This document shows, piece after piece, positions 1-8,669 of a stretch of 64,000 nt of DNA. Under the pieces are notes generated by a model. That model made no database searches. It had not been told where the DNA came from and worked only from the letters and a program-made list of their open reading frames with translations. The DNA comes from Fen-1359 sp963710355 (GTDB taxonomy: Bacteria; Planctomycetota; Phycisphaerae; Sedimentisphaerales; Anaerobacaceae). The first letter of the stretch is position 1. Every line of letters begins with the position of its first letter. The stretch is taken from contig CAVPZU010000003.1 of NCBI GenBank assembly GCA_963710355.1, positions 1,054,001 through 1,118,000 of the forward strand. Reading direction: 5' to 3'. The position numbers were made by a program, and so were the translations under genes.

Positions 1-32
1 ACCGATGGAGTGAATTGTTTAAGGATGTACCC

Positions 33-734
33 ATGGTTGGAAAATTCTCCCCAAAAAATTTGGGAAATATTTCTCTTTGTGTAGCTGGTGGCGGGTTTAT
101 CGTCTTGGTGCTAATTTTGCATTTCAGACTTGTTGAGGGAACTGCGGCACAGTTGCTAATAATTTTAACTGCCGCATTCGAAGCGGGCACGGCTGGTGCT
201 TTGGCAGACTGGTTTGCGGTGAGAGCACTGTTCCAAAAGATTCCCATACCGCTTATGGAAAGGCATACAAATATCATTGTGGAAAGCCGACAGCGACTTA
301 CCAATGTGATTGCCAAAGTAACGACAACGCATCTGCTCACAAAAGAGAGCATCGGAGAAATGTTCAAAGATGTTCAATTCTCAAGCAGAATAATGGATTT
401 GCTTAAAAGACTTGATGGGAAAGACAAGGGATTATGGTTTAGAATTAAGTTGGGGGCATTGAAATATATAGGTAAAGGTGTTCTTGTTGATGCTACTATA
501 CAGCAGAAAATTGACGATGCAGGTAAGGAATATCTCAAAGATTTCATCCATAATAACCCCGATAAGATTGAAAATAAGGTACGCGAAAACATCGAAAAGC
601 TAACTGATGATGAGTTGGTTGAACTAATCGAGGACAACGTTGGGGATGAACTTCAATATATACGACTTAACGGTGCAATTGTCGGTGGTTTCGCTGGTTT
701 AGTTTTCGGTATCATAAGAGCTTTTATTATATAG
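33..734 (+). CDS. DUF445 family membrane protein, short form, possibly open at the window edge
   Basis: This resembles the DUF445 (YheB/YjiN-like) inner-membrane family of unknown function. An N-terminal membrane segment is followed by the family signature GALADWFAVRALF, and the C-terminus has the second signature, LQYIRLNGAIVGG, followed by a hydrophobic tail. At about 233 residues it is much shorter than the roughly 400 usual for the family, so the middle is reduced. I prefer the ATG at 33, which follows an AAGGA at 21-25. The frame is open back to base 1 with a TTG at 15, so the true start could lie outside the window. The family match is good; no function can be given. Confidence 0.7.
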   Translation: MVGKFSPKNLGNISLCVAGGGFIVLVLILHFRLVEGTAAQLLIILTAAFEAGTAGALADWFAVRALFQKIPIPLMERHTNIIVESRQRLTNVIAKVTTTHLLTKESIGEMFKDVQFSSRIMDLLKRLDGKDKGLWFRIKLGALKYIGKGVLVDATIQQKIDDAGKEYLKDFIHNNPDKIENKVRENIEKLTDDELVELIEDNVGDELQYIRLNGAIVGGFAGLVFGIIRAFII

Positions 735-1100
735 GCGCGGATTAAGTAGCCAGATAAATCGAAACATCGCTAAGTATTAAAATTAGCGTGAAAAGCTAAA
801 AGCCAAAAACTTTTTACTTTTCTCGGTGTCCTCTGTGGCTAAAAATAAATCTGTGAAAATCTGCGTAAATCAGCGTTTAAATATTTTAAATCTCTCTGTG
901 TCCTTGGTGCGGCGATGTTGAAAAGAAAAAGGGAGAGTACACGATGAGACTTGGCGAATTGGCATTCACATCATACATATTCGCCAAAATCGACAGAGAC
1001 TCATAACACAAGGTTACTTCACTTGTTCTGCCTCAAACAGTCAGCTTGAGTGATTCAACTTAAAGAATTGGTCGCCCAAAACCTTTTTGCTGTTCCAGCT
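735..1100. other. Intergenic stretch with a decameric repeat
   Basis: No convincing gene. Around 850-885 there is a degenerate tandem of about 10 nt (AAATCTGTGA, AAATCTGCGT, AAATCAGCGT). Related sequence reappears in the gap around 3765-3835 on the opposite strand. No clear promoter or terminator was identified. Confidence 0.4.
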
Positions 1101-1253
1101 TTATTTTTTTGGCTGGTTTGGCTCAATAACCTTGGTTTGAGTGGCTGGTTTAGCCTTTTTGGTCGGCGTTGATTTCTTGCAGCCGCTAAATGCAACTATG
1201 CCAACGAGCAATATGCTCACCAATGTGATAATAACCCCAATTTTGACTTTCAT
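1101..1253 (-). CDS. Small predicted lipoprotein
   Basis: A 50-residue protein that starts with a basic tip and a hydrophobic segment (residues 5-22) ending in the lipobox-like AFSGC. Cys25 would be the lipidated residue. The mature part is only about 26 residues, rich in Lys, Thr and Pro. An AGGAG sits about six bases before the ATG. The next gene on this strand, upstream at 1352-1729, also encodes a small exported protein with a Lys-rich tail, so the two may be related in role. No family was recognised. The lipobox and ribosome site are seen; lipid attachment is inferred. Confidence 0.6.
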   Translation of the reverse strand: MKVKIGVIITLVSILLVGIVAFSGCKKSTPTKKAKPATQTKVIEPNQPKK

Positions 1254-1351
1254 TTTCGCTCCTATAAAAATATTTAATTGCTCAACTAATCCTCAGGTTT
1301 GAATGTATCAGGATTCCTTTGCCTTCTCTCGGGAAGCATTGTCAGTAAAGC

Positions 1352-1729
1352 TTAACTTTTTGTTGTTTTTTTCGCTGGTTTTGGGGCTACCATGCTATAC
1401 TCTTTGACCGTCAACCACTCTGCGCCTGCTTTCTCTGACAGCATACCCTTCACGTTCACTTTCTTTCCAGCCATTTTCTGCCCCAGTTCTTTTCCCTTTT
1501 CATCGAGGGTGATATGGTATGTGTGCTTAATTTTTTGGCCAACCTTTAAATCCACCGTATTGATGTCGCCGACTTTGTCTTTGGTTACTTCAACTGTTCC
1601 TACATAGCTCTTATATTTTGTCTTTGAGGATTCATTGGCGTCGCTGGTTTTCTTTGCATAGGCAGTGCCTACAAGCACTCCTGATACCAATAGCGCTGCG
1701 ACTGCCGTTTTCAAAAACTGACTTCTCAT
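1352..1729 (-). CDS. Small secreted protein of unknown function
   Basis: A 125-residue protein with a typical Sec signal peptide (MRSQFLKT, then a hydrophobic stretch ending AYA, cleavage expected before KK at about 26). The mature part is charged, looks beta-rich (alternating VGTVEV, INTVDLKVG, KVNVKGML) and ends in a Lys-rich tail. The pattern could fit a small OB-like barrel, but no family was recognised. AAGGAG precedes the ATG at good spacing. It lies just upstream of the small lipoprotein on the same strand. Export is well supported; everything else is open. Confidence 0.65.
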   Translation of the reverse strand: MRSQFLKTAVAALLVSGVLVGTAYAKKTSDANESSKTKYKSYVGTVEVTKDKVGDINTVDLKVGQKIKHTYHITLDEKGKELGQKMAGKKVNVKGMLSEKAGAEWLTVKEYSMVAPKPAKKTTKS

Positions 1730-2075
1730 TTTTGGTTTCTCCTTAATAAATAACTTCTAATTTATGTAGTTATCGGCATCCTTGGTCTTTTAACATTAGA
1801 AAGAAACGCAGTTAAACCAACCCGTAGATTCTCATCCTTTCTCCATAGCAGGTACTGCGAAGGATGGACAGAGTAGCTCTCATAGGCACTTTATGCTCGT
1901 AGAATGGCCGAACGGCTCTTGATGGGTACATAAAGCCTATTCTTCAAAATCAGTCGTAAAATCTGCCAAAAATGCCTTGATTTGCAGGTGCGTTATCCTA
2001 TTATTGTCGTCCAGCCTGGCAAATATTTTTTATACAGCGTACTTGTGTGAGGGTAAATCACATTAAGGAGATTAT
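1730..2075. other. Intergenic stretch, nothing identified
   Basis: This is the gap between divergent genes (secreted protein on -, VanZ-like on +), so it should hold promoters for both. I see no confident -35/-10 pair, riboswitch or small gene. The AAGGAG for the downstream gene is at 2065-2070. Confidence 0.4.
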
Positions 2076-2495
2076 GTGGAGAACCGTGGTTCATTTTTGT
2101 ATCGCCAGCGAACGGTGATATTATTTATCTTAATCCTGATGTGGATAGGAGCTTTCGTAGCTACGCACATTCCCGCCAGGTACATTCCCAGCCAGATTGC
2201 TTGTCTTGGAGATTTTGTTCTGCACGGAATCGGATTTTTGGGGTTAAGCAGCTGGTTAATCCTGACAGTGGCGGCATTCGGCATAAAACCGGTACAACGC
2301 ATACCTTTGGTTCTATTGGTCATGATGGTCTATGGAGCCCTGGATGAATACACACAGCAGTTTTTTGGCCGGTCGACCGAACTGAAAGACTGGCTCACCG
2401 ATACAACGGCGACTGTGGTATCGCTGATACTGTGGGAAACCATTTTGTTTCTGGCGCAGAGAACAACCCTGACAAAGATTTCGCGAAACGAGTGA
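2076..2495 (+). CDS. VanZ-like family membrane protein
   Basis: A 139-residue protein with four predicted membrane segments (about residues 12-32, 47-66, 75-92 and 110-128). The segment GALDEYTQQFFGRSTELKDWLTDTTA matches the VanZ-like signature (DE.hQ.f...R.....D...n..G). VanZ-like proteins are small membrane proteins, mostly of unknown function; only VanZ itself has been tied to teicoplanin resistance. The start is GTG at 2076 with AAGGAG five bases upstream; the ATG at 2074 is in another frame. No resistance genes lie nearby, so no resistance role is implied. Confidence 0.7.
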   Translation: MENRGSFLYRQRTVILFILILMWIGAFVATHIPARYIPSQIACLGDFVLHGIGFLGLSSWLILTVAAFGIKPVQRIPLVLLVMMVYGALDEYTQQFFGRSTELKDWLTDTTATVVSLILWETILFLAQRTTLTKISRNE

Positions 2496-2800
2496 TACCA
2501 TCGATTGTACCGGGAAATGGGGGGTCGTCAAGAACCGTTAGATTTTGGTTTTAGATTTGCCACAGGCCGCCCAGTATAGCAAGAGCAGTTGCGGTTGATT
2601 GTGCACATCACATTACACAGCGAGGGAACAACAGGCAGGATGTTTTCTTCGTCGAGGACGACCGGCGACGTCAGACTCACGACGCCTGTTCCGAGCGGAG
2701 TCGGGAGGCAGGACACAGAGCTCAAGACGCAGGGCGAGCGAGAGACAATGGACGAGTTAATCCTTTGCGGACGGTTTGCTTTGCGGTAGAATAACACGCG
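2496..2800. other. Intergenic stretch, nothing identified
   Basis: About 300 bases without a credible gene. Open frames on both strands lack ribosome sites and protein-like composition. The 2640-2740 part is GC-rich with short inverted repeats, and I could not assign it to a known RNA family. Confidence 0.35.
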
Positions 2801-3298
2801 ATGGAAAACGATTTGAAAAATACCATTAGGCCGACTCAGACGCGATTCAGCTTCGGCACCACCTCGGCCATCATCACCAATCTGGGCATTATCACAGGCC
2901 TCGATACGCTGGCGCATCCAAAATTAAGCATCATCGGCGCACTCTTGGTCATCGCACTGGCCGACAATATGTCCGATTCTTTCGGCATCCATATCTATCA
3001 GGAGTCCGAGCACCTCAGCAAAAAAGAAGTTTGGCTCTCCACGCTGACCAACTTCTTCGCCCGGCTGTTTGTCTCATCGACCTTCATCATTCTGATAATC
3101 CTGCTGCCCATTAAGCTTGCGGCTGCCTGCTCAGTCATCTGGGGGTTGTTGATATTAACCATTATGACTTACGCAATAGCAAGACAGAGAAAAATGAGTC
3201 CTTATTCTGCAATTCTTATTCACACTATCGTTGCAGTTCTTGTCGTCGCAGCGAGCAACTTCATCGGAGCATTCCTAATCGCACGATTCCAGGGCTGA
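2801..3298 (+). CDS. VIT1/CCC1-like membrane protein
   Basis: A 165-residue integral membrane protein. The N-terminal part (GTTSAIITNLGIITGL, then IGALLVIALADNMSDSFGIHIYQESE) resembles the first two helices of the VIT1/CCC1 family of iron and manganese transporters, including the acidic and polar residues after helix 2. Three more hydrophobic segments follow, giving about five helices as in that family. It lacks the long cytosolic metal-binding loop of plant VIT1 and is shorter than typical members. Metal transport is family inference. The ribosome site is weak. It is a single gene between intergenic gaps. Confidence 0.55.
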   Translation: MENDLKNTIRPTQTRFSFGTTSAIITNLGIITGLDTLAHPKLSIIGALLVIALADNMSDSFGIHIYQESEHLSKKEVWLSTLTNFFARLFVSSTFIILIILLPIKLAAACSVIWGLLILTIMTYAIARQRKMSPYSAILIHTIVAVLVVAASNFIGAFLIARFQG

Positions 3299-3571
3299 AA
3301 AATCTTCACGCTGCTTTAACCCATTGGGTTCTCCCTTTTTTTAATGGCCAAAACTCCATCAAATCCGTTCTGTATGCCCTATACTATCAAATCGGTATCA
3401 GATGCGCCACCATGATCATGGGAAATCCGGGGTTAAGGTACTAAGCGTTAGAATCTTACAAAACCCTCACCAAACAGGGTTTTGCATCCATAGAATCGCC
3501 TAACTCGTCTCGGTATGAGCCATCCATCCTCTTTTTAGAAATCGCCCTTAAAATTTGCTAAACTCCCTGTT

Positions 3572-3664
3572 TTATTTACGCTCATTGAGTTTTTGCTCTA
3601 TCGCCGCTATCCGCTTCTCCAAGTCCTCAATCTCTTTGTGCTTGAGGATATATTCGATAACGTT
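3572..3664 (-). pseudogene. C-terminal coiled-coil remnant
   Basis: On the minus strand one frame ends with a coherent amphipathic tail (NVIEYILKHKEIEDLEKR, then IAAIEQKLNERK and stop). The frame is closed a short way upstream, and the neighbouring frame carries a plausible upstream part (GGFDEDIFGPP). The palindrome at 3686-3700 sits exactly between these two halves. This looks like the end of a gene broken at or near a palindrome insertion. There is no visible full-length parent in the window. Low certainty. Confidence 0.3.
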
Positions 3665-3685
3665 CTTGCAGGCCAGCCCTGCCCA

Positions 3686-3700
3686 TCCGCCTTCGGCGGG
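3686..3700. repeat. 15-bp palindromic element, one arm base changed
   Basis: TCCGCC TTC GGCGGG. Member of the dispersed palindrome family, here between the two halves of a broken minus-strand reading frame. Confidence 0.65.
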
Positions 3701-3867
3701 CCAAAGATGTCCTCATCAAAACCACCCGATTTTTAGGCCCGGATGAAGTAAGCAGCCACAGATTTCACTGAAAATAATTGCCGCAAAAAAACACAAAAAA
3801 TTAACCACGGACTTGCGAGGATTTTCACAGATTTTTTAATGCTTGGAGGGATAAATCTGGCAGGATT

Positions 3868-4065
3868 TCACTTAGGCCAGACTCGGTCAAAAACTGTCTC
3901 CCAGAAACTTTTCGTAAATATCTGCCACCCCCTTTCAACCACCTTTCTAAGCCATGCTACAATCCCGCGCCATTGGTAAGGACGGGTATTTCGCTCCAGT
4001 TCACTTTTTGCTCTTGCCGCCATCTTAAAATCTCCATTAGGTCTTTCTTTGTCGGTCATAACCAT
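3868..4065 (-). CDS. Small hypothetical protein
   Basis: A short frame of about 65 residues beginning MVMTDKERPNGDFKMAARAK, basic, with several Trp in the C-terminal half. GGAG lies just upstream of two in-frame ATGs (4065 and 4059), of which the second has better spacing. The frame could be read further upstream to 4149, but there is no ribosome site there. It follows the HTH protein gene on the same strand after about 130 bases and may be its accessory partner. No family was recognised. Confidence 0.35.
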   Translation of the reverse strand: MVMTDKERPNGDFKMAARAKSELERNTRPYQWRGIVAWLRKVVERGWQIFTKSFWETVFDRVWPK

Positions 4066-4197
4066 ATCTCCAAAATTAAATATTCTGAAGAATGGATGTG
4101 TGTCGGGTAAGTGTCGGCTTTTTGAATTGATAAAGACTTGAAATTTCAACGGTTATAAATTTTGAGTGTCGGCAAAAGTGTCGACTGACGACACTTG

Positions 4198-5169
4198 TCA
4201 ATCATAAGCCTCTATACTACCGTTTTCGCTGTCTTTACTGCCGTGCGGTATATTTTGCTTGCTTTGTTTCAAAATATCTTTGGCCTTTTGAAAATCAGGC
4301 CAATTATATAGGGTAGTCCGGTTAACCCCTATGTGTTTAGCGATTTTAGTATCAGTCCAATCAGGATGAGTTTTCAATTCAACGACGACATACTGCCGAT
4401 TCGTTCCCATTTTAGTATCAGTCCAATCAGGATGAGTTTTCAATGTGGCAAGGGCTAAAGCTTCTTTGGTATATGCCCCATCCTTTTTTGTTTCTCTCGC
4501 CTTGCCGCCGCTGGCCATTCCAAGCGTCTCAAAGGCCTCGGAATGAATCATCATTACTATCCCGTAGAAATTGTATGCAGCATACTTGAAGTTATTGATT
4601 GCCCGACCAATCCTGTCAATTCGTTCCTTATCGCCGCTTTTGGCAACCGATACCAGTTGTTCATACTTTTCTCTGAAACGTTGCTGAAAATCTGGAAGTC
4701 TGGCAGGTAGAACATCTAATATATTTTCACAGACCGGCATTATTTCCATAACTCGACCGGTAAATGGATTACTGACTTTCTTGTACCAATAGTCAATCTC
4801 ATCAACGACTTTTTCTTCCGCCCATCTTTTAAGATGCATCGCAATATAAGCGGAAGCCTTGGCAATCCAAGCGATTTGAGATTGTATTAGTTCATCAGCA
4901 TTCTTAGGCTCTTCAGAAATGAATTTATCAAATTCGGTCGGCCACTCAATATCACCCTTTAAAACTTTATTTCTTTCTTCTACCATAAATGGAAATTTCG
5001 ACTCTAATTCTTCAACGCTGATGTGAGTCTTAATAGGTTCATCTTCACTTTGCGGCGAAGGAGAAGCAGTTTGATTCTTGTCATCTTTGGCGTTATATCG
5101 CTTCTTGTAGCGTTTCTTGCCAAGCCGTTTACCTGGCTTGTAGTTATCGGGTATGGGTATCTCTGCCAT
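4198..5169 (-). CDS. Hypothetical protein with C-terminal helix-turn-helix and internal duplication
   Basis: A 323-residue protein. The N-terminal 50 residues are basic and low in complexity, the middle (about 55-225) is helical and unrecognised, and the C-terminus carries a resolvase- or Fis-like helix-turn-helix (TKIAKHIGVNRTTLYNWPDF). Just before it, LKTHPDWTDTK occurs twice about 22 residues apart, caused by a 36-base exact DNA repeat. The first copy lacks the recognition helix that follows the second, so the duplication added about 22 residues without a second working HTH. It is probably DNA-binding. Its AT-rich codon use differs from the housekeeping genes to the right, which suggests acquired DNA. 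Confidence 0.5.
   Translation of the reverse strand: MAEIPIPDNYKPGKRLGKKRYKKRYNAKDDKNQTASPSPQSEDEPIKTHISVEELESKFPFMVEERNKVLKGDIEWPTEFDKFISEEPKNADELIQSQIAWIAKASAYIAMHLKRWAEEKVVDEIDYWYKKVSNPFTGRVMEIMPVCENILDVLPARLPDFQQRFREKYEQLVSVAKSGDKERIDRIGRAINNFKYAAYNFYGIVMMIHSEAFETLGMASGGKARETKKDGAYTKEALALATLKTHPDWTDTKMGTNRQYVVVELKTHPDWTDTKIAKHIGVNRTTLYNWPDFQKAKDILKQSKQNIPHGSKDSENGSIEAYD
4343..4444. repeat. 36-bp exact direct repeat, 66-bp period, inside the HTH gene
   Basis: The 36 bases at 4343-4378 recur at 4409-4444 without a mismatch. The 66-bp offset is a multiple of three, so the frame is kept and 22 residues are duplicated. Perfect identity points to a recent event. Confidence 0.85.
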
Positions 5170-5462
5170 TATTTACCTGCTTTCTATCGGGTCGATTTGG
5201 GCAAGGGAAGGCAAGACAGGTGATAAAACCTACCCTCGTCCAGACCGCTTGGCGGTTAATTACGCCGTCGTCCCGATTTAATTTCAATACAACTGACATA
5301 TTAACGAAAAATGACTTAAAAGGCAACGTTTTGTTCTTTTTTTCCTTGCTCGGCAACAGGGGTGAACCTATAATTTTTACCGACAAGTTGATAGATTTTT
5401 AATAATGTAGCAATGCCCTTTTTTGTTAAGCCGCCATCCGAAAATAAAGGAGGCAAGAAAAT

Positions 5463-7168
5463 ATGAAACCAACCCAAATTCTACGATTATCGTTTGTCTC
5501 ATTGATTTTGGTTATGGCGATTTCCGTAGGCCAGTCGGCAAACGGAAAAACTCCAGACGTCAACGATATTCTAAAATCTGCCCAAAACGGCGACCACGAC
5601 GCTCAAGTCCGCTTGGGCTTAATGTACGACAAAGGCGAGGGTGTTTCTCAGGATTATCATGAAGCTTTTAAATGGTTCACAAAAGCTGCCGAACAGGGCA
5701 ATGCACGCGCACAATTGAATTTGGGCATAATGTACAACAGCGGGGAGGGTGTCGAAGAAGATTACGTAGAAGCTTATAAATGGGCTATTCTTGCCGTCGC
5801 ATACGGTGACCCACTCGCCGTCAAGTTCAGAAATGCGCTGAGCCAGAAGATGTCGCCCCAGCAGATAGCCGAAGCGCAGAGCCTTGCTAAAGAATTTTAA
5901 ACACAAAAGTGGAAGCAACAACGGTGCTATCGAGGACACGACTAAAACAGATGTAAGTAAGAGCAAGCCGCACCTTGTGCTGGACGAACCAAACAATGTC
6001 CTGTCTGCCAAAACGGACTCAAATAATAGCACAAAGTCTCAAGCCCAGCTTGATGCCCAATTATTAGAAGCGATAAAAAATTTAGACGTAACCGCTGTAA
6101 AGTCTGCTTTGGAAGCAGGTGCAAATGCAAACTTCAGTTTTTTAGAAGAAGGGAAAAAGTGTTCCGCATTACGCCTTTCGATATTGTCAGTAAAGACTCA
6201 TAAAAATGGTCAGCAAAGTAGAAGCGAGGATGTAAATTGTAAAGAGATTTTGAACCTTTTGAGAAATAAAGTGCGAGGTTACAGTATCATGACCAAGATG
6301 TTTTATATCATTCTGTTAGCAAAAGCTCGTTCCAAGTAACGAAATTGTTATTAGAAATGGGCGCAGACCCATCTTTTGAGGTCTATCATAAAAAACCAAT
6401 TGAATTGGCAGTTGAAAGGTCGGACAATGAGATTATTGCACTACTTGTTAAATATGGTGCTCAAAGTGTAAGTAAAACAGAAGCACTGCAATTGCGTTTC
6501 ATTTATCTTGCAAGCTTACACCTCCCATTTGACCAATACACTAATCCAGACTATCATCACACTCATCCAGTCATTGAAATGCAAGAGATATTGAATGAAG
6601 GAATCGATATTAATATGGCAAACAGGACAGGTGAGAGAGCAATCCACTGTGCCTTTGATTTCATGCCATCTGCTGAGAATTATTCGACCGTAGTTTTTCT
6701 GCTCGAAAACGGCGCAAACCCCAACTTATTAGCTCGTGAGCGTGGAACGGAAACATTTAATACTGTATTCCACAGATTTGTTTTCTGGTCAGGTCTAAGA
6801 GCCTCTATCAGAACGGTTAAAAAGCTGTTTTTGGCACTAAAAACGTCCATTTCTGCGGGGTTTTGTTAGAGGCTCTAAGTATAGAGGACGCAAAAACTTT
6901 TAACGTAACCCAACCGGTTATAGAAGTGGAATTGTTCATGAACACATTACTAAAGAACGGCGCAGACGTTTCGCTACCTGATAGTGATGGACAAACTCCC
7001 TTACATATCGCAGTACGATTCAATAATTTGTTACTTGCTAAATCTCTTCTGGTCAAGGGAGGCGATAACTTAACTATTAAAGACAAAGATGGCAAGACTC
7101 CTTTGGACTATGCCGAATCAGCGGAAATGATAAAACTTCTAAAATCTAATGGTGCTAAAGAGCAATAA
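5463..7168 (+). CDS. Secreted Sel1-repeat plus ankyrin-repeat protein, broken by three single-base indels
   Basis: As read, this is a 145-residue Sel1 protein followed by three ankyrin-like fragments. Three one-base corrections join everything into one frame of about 568 residues: an extra T near 5896-5900, a missing G near 6268-6272 and a missing T in the run at 6828-6832. The joined product has a signal peptide (about 1-28), two Sel1 repeats (DAQVRLGLMYDKGEGV and ARAQLNLGIMYNSGEGV), a polar linker, then ankyrin repeats (for example LLEMGADPS, FLLENGANPN and DGQTPLHIAVRFNNLLLAKS). Both repeat types bind proteins. AAAGGAGG precedes the ATG. The indels may be sequencing errors or true decay. 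Confidence 0.6.
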
Positions 7169-7204
7169 GGGCTTTTCAAATCAACTATGTTGCTCGGCCT
7201 CGGT

Positions 7205-7236
7205 GCGGTGCTTTTGAGAAATAGATTTTTTGAAAG
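7205..7236 (+). repeat. 32-bp direct repeat, copy 1
   Basis: This 32-base stretch recurs at 8573-8604 with two mismatches. Both copies lie just ahead of genes for small membrane proteins. Confidence 0.75.
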
Positions 7237-7245
7237 GGACAAAAA

Positions 7246-7878
7246 TTGAAAAAGCTTTTTCCAATCGCCGTGTTGGTAATTGTAATAGGCGGAATCATTT
7301 TTTGGTTGCTTTATGCAGAGAACGATAAATCAAAGGCAAAATCTGCGGAGCGTGCAAAAAAAGAAACTACGCACAAGGCAATTATTGAATTAGCTAATAA
7401 GCATAATGCCGTAGTAGATTGGAAAGAGCCTTTAATCAAAATAGAAACACGCGTATTCACGATGGAAGTTGAAGACGCTTTGCTACGTAAGGACAGCCGA
7501 CCTGTGTTGTTCCTTTCACAAGTAAACGATGTAGAACGAAAAGAAAACACATATATGGTGCGTTTCGTGAATGAATTGGGAAGAGACCCGCAGATTGAAT
7601 TTGTCCTCGACTGTACCGATGAGCAGGTCAGAAAAATTACACAGCAGCAGAGTGAGTTCAAATATTCAAAAAAGTACGCTGTGGTCGCTGTCATAAATAA
7701 AGTGAAAAAAGTAGCTTTTGGTGTCAATCCGGTAGTTACAAGTGATGACGGAGAAAAATACGGAGAAATAGAAATTGATACGCCGGATATATTTGTGGCG
7801 ACTGGACGTTGCGTAGATTTACTGTTTGTTGAAGATTATGACGATTATGACTTATACCCTGAGGATAAAGGAGAATAA
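7246..7878 (+). CDS. Membrane-anchored hypothetical protein
   Basis: A 210-residue protein with one N-terminal membrane anchor (about residues 4-24) followed by a charged linker and a soluble domain that looks beta-rich (VLFLSQVNDVERKENTYMVR, IEFVLDCTDEQVRKI, YAVVAVINKVKK). The domain would lie outside the cytoplasm. It starts at TTG 7246, with AAAGGGA about eight bases upstream; no ATG fits. It begins a tight run with the next two genes (four-base gap, then an eight-base overlap), suggesting one operon. No family was recognised. Confidence 0.5.
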   Translation: MKKLFPIAVLVIVIGGIIFWLLYAENDKSKAKSAERAKKETTHKAIIELANKHNAVVDWKEPLIKIETRVFTMEVEDALLRKDSRPVLFLSQVNDVERKENTYMVRFVNELGRDPQIEFVLDCTDEQVRKITQQQSEFKYSKKYAVVAVINKVKKVAFGVNPVVTSDDGEKYGEIEIDTPDIFVATGRCVDLLFVEDYDDYDLYPEDKGE

Positions 7879-7882
7879 GCAA

Positions 7883-8200
7883 ATGGACAAACGGCCCCAC
7901 CTAATACCTGCTTTAATCGCAGCGATTATGTTAGTCGGAGCGTTGGCGAAGTGGCCGTATGGGTATTATACTTTGCTACGGATAGTCGTTTGTGGAACTG
8001 CCGTATTTTCTGCATTCTTAGGGTATGCGACTAACCGTATATGGGCTATATGGCCGTTCGGTGCTATCGCCCTTCTTTTTAATCCTCTGATTTCGGTTCA
8101 TCTAAAAAAGGATACATGGCAGGCAATCGACCTACTTACTGCGATTGTATTTGTAGTCGGGATATTTGCGTTGAAATATAAACAGGGGAAAAATGTCTGA
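7883..8200 (+). CDS. Small four-helix membrane protein, DUF6804-like
   Basis: A 105-residue protein, almost wholly hydrophobic, with about four helices and the pattern PHLIPALIAAIML, PYGYYTLLRIVVC, FGAIALLFNPLI, WQAIDLLTAIVF. This resembles a small uncharacterised membrane family I know as DUF6804; the label is from memory. The start is ATG 7883, with AAAGGAG just upstream, rather than the longer frame from 7826 that runs into the previous gene. It overlaps the next gene by eight bases, so translation is probably coupled. Confidence 0.55.
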   Translation: MDKRPHLIPALIAAIMLVGALAKWPYGYYTLLRIVVCGTAVFSAFLGYATNRIWAIWPFGAIALLFNPLISVHLKKDTWQAIDLLTAIVFVVGIFALKYKQGKNV

Positions 8201-8579
8201 CCTGAAAATGTTGTTAGTTTGTTTTGTTGGTTATTTGATAGTATCAGTCATCTTGGTAGGTATGTATTGTGGGATAAGAGAGTTGATAAAATGGCTGCTG
8301 GTAAGTAAAGCTAAGATAAGAAAAGAAAATTTTGATTATATTTGGGTGGGAATAGTTGCTGCAATTATTTTGGTCTGTATTATTTGCGTTGCGGTTTTCC
8401 ATGATAATTCTCATGATAACTCCAACAGCACATATCCAGATGCGGAACAGGATGACATCCATAGATGGTTTGATTGGGGTATTATTGGTATAATGATTCT
8501 TGGTATGACGGTAATGAGTATTGCACATTTATACAAATGGATAAAAAGGCAGATAGATAAACGAATGGAGAAGCGGTGA
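8193..8579 (+). CDS. Three-helix membrane protein, unknown
   Basis: A 128-residue protein with hydrophobic segments at about 5-26, 48-68 and 93-112, separated by a basic loop and a polar loop rich in Asp, Asn and His (HDNSHDNSNS). It starts inside the end of the preceding gene (ATG within the last codons), so it is probably translated by coupling. No family was recognised. It lies in the AT-rich accessory run. Confidence 0.45.
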   Translation: MSDLKMLLVCFVGYLIVSVILVGMYCGIRELIKWLLVSKAKIRKENFDYIWVGIVAAIILVCIICVAVFHDNSHDNSNSTYPDAEQDDIHRWFDWGIIGIMILGMTVMSIAHLYKWIKRQIDKRMEKR

Positions 8580-8604
8580 TTTTGAGAAAAAGATTTTTTG
8601 AAAG
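8573..8604 (+). repeat. 32-bp direct repeat, copy 2
   Basis: Matches 7205-7236 with two mismatches over 32 bases. Here the copy starts inside the last codons of the previous gene and runs into the gap before 8670. Confidence 0.75.
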
Positions 8605-8669
8605 AGGCAAGGGATAAAAAAATTTTCAAATTTGTGTGGGAAATAGACAACTGCTTTAAGGAGTTTAGA

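Larger units (their letters stand above)
3299..3867. other. Gap with gene remnant, palindrome and degenerate repeat
   Basis: No intact gene. It holds a coiled-coil coding remnant on the minus strand (3572-3664), one 15-bp palindrome (3686-3700), and around 3765-3835 a degenerate repeat related, on the opposite strand, to that at 850-885. Confidence 0.4.

Noticed and set aside
1740..2075. Cyclic-di-GMP or other riboswitch upstream of the VanZ-like gene
   Set aside because: Some hairpin-like sequence is present, but no conserved riboswitch core could be matched.
2076..2495. Teicoplanin resistance from the VanZ-like gene
   Set aside because: VanZ-like membrane proteins are widespread and mostly unlinked to resistance; no van genes are near.
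2528..2917. Minus-strand open frame of 129 codons overlapping the VIT-like gene
   Set aside because: No ribosome site, Cys/Arg-rich composition without protein-like pattern, and it overlaps the start of a better supported gene.
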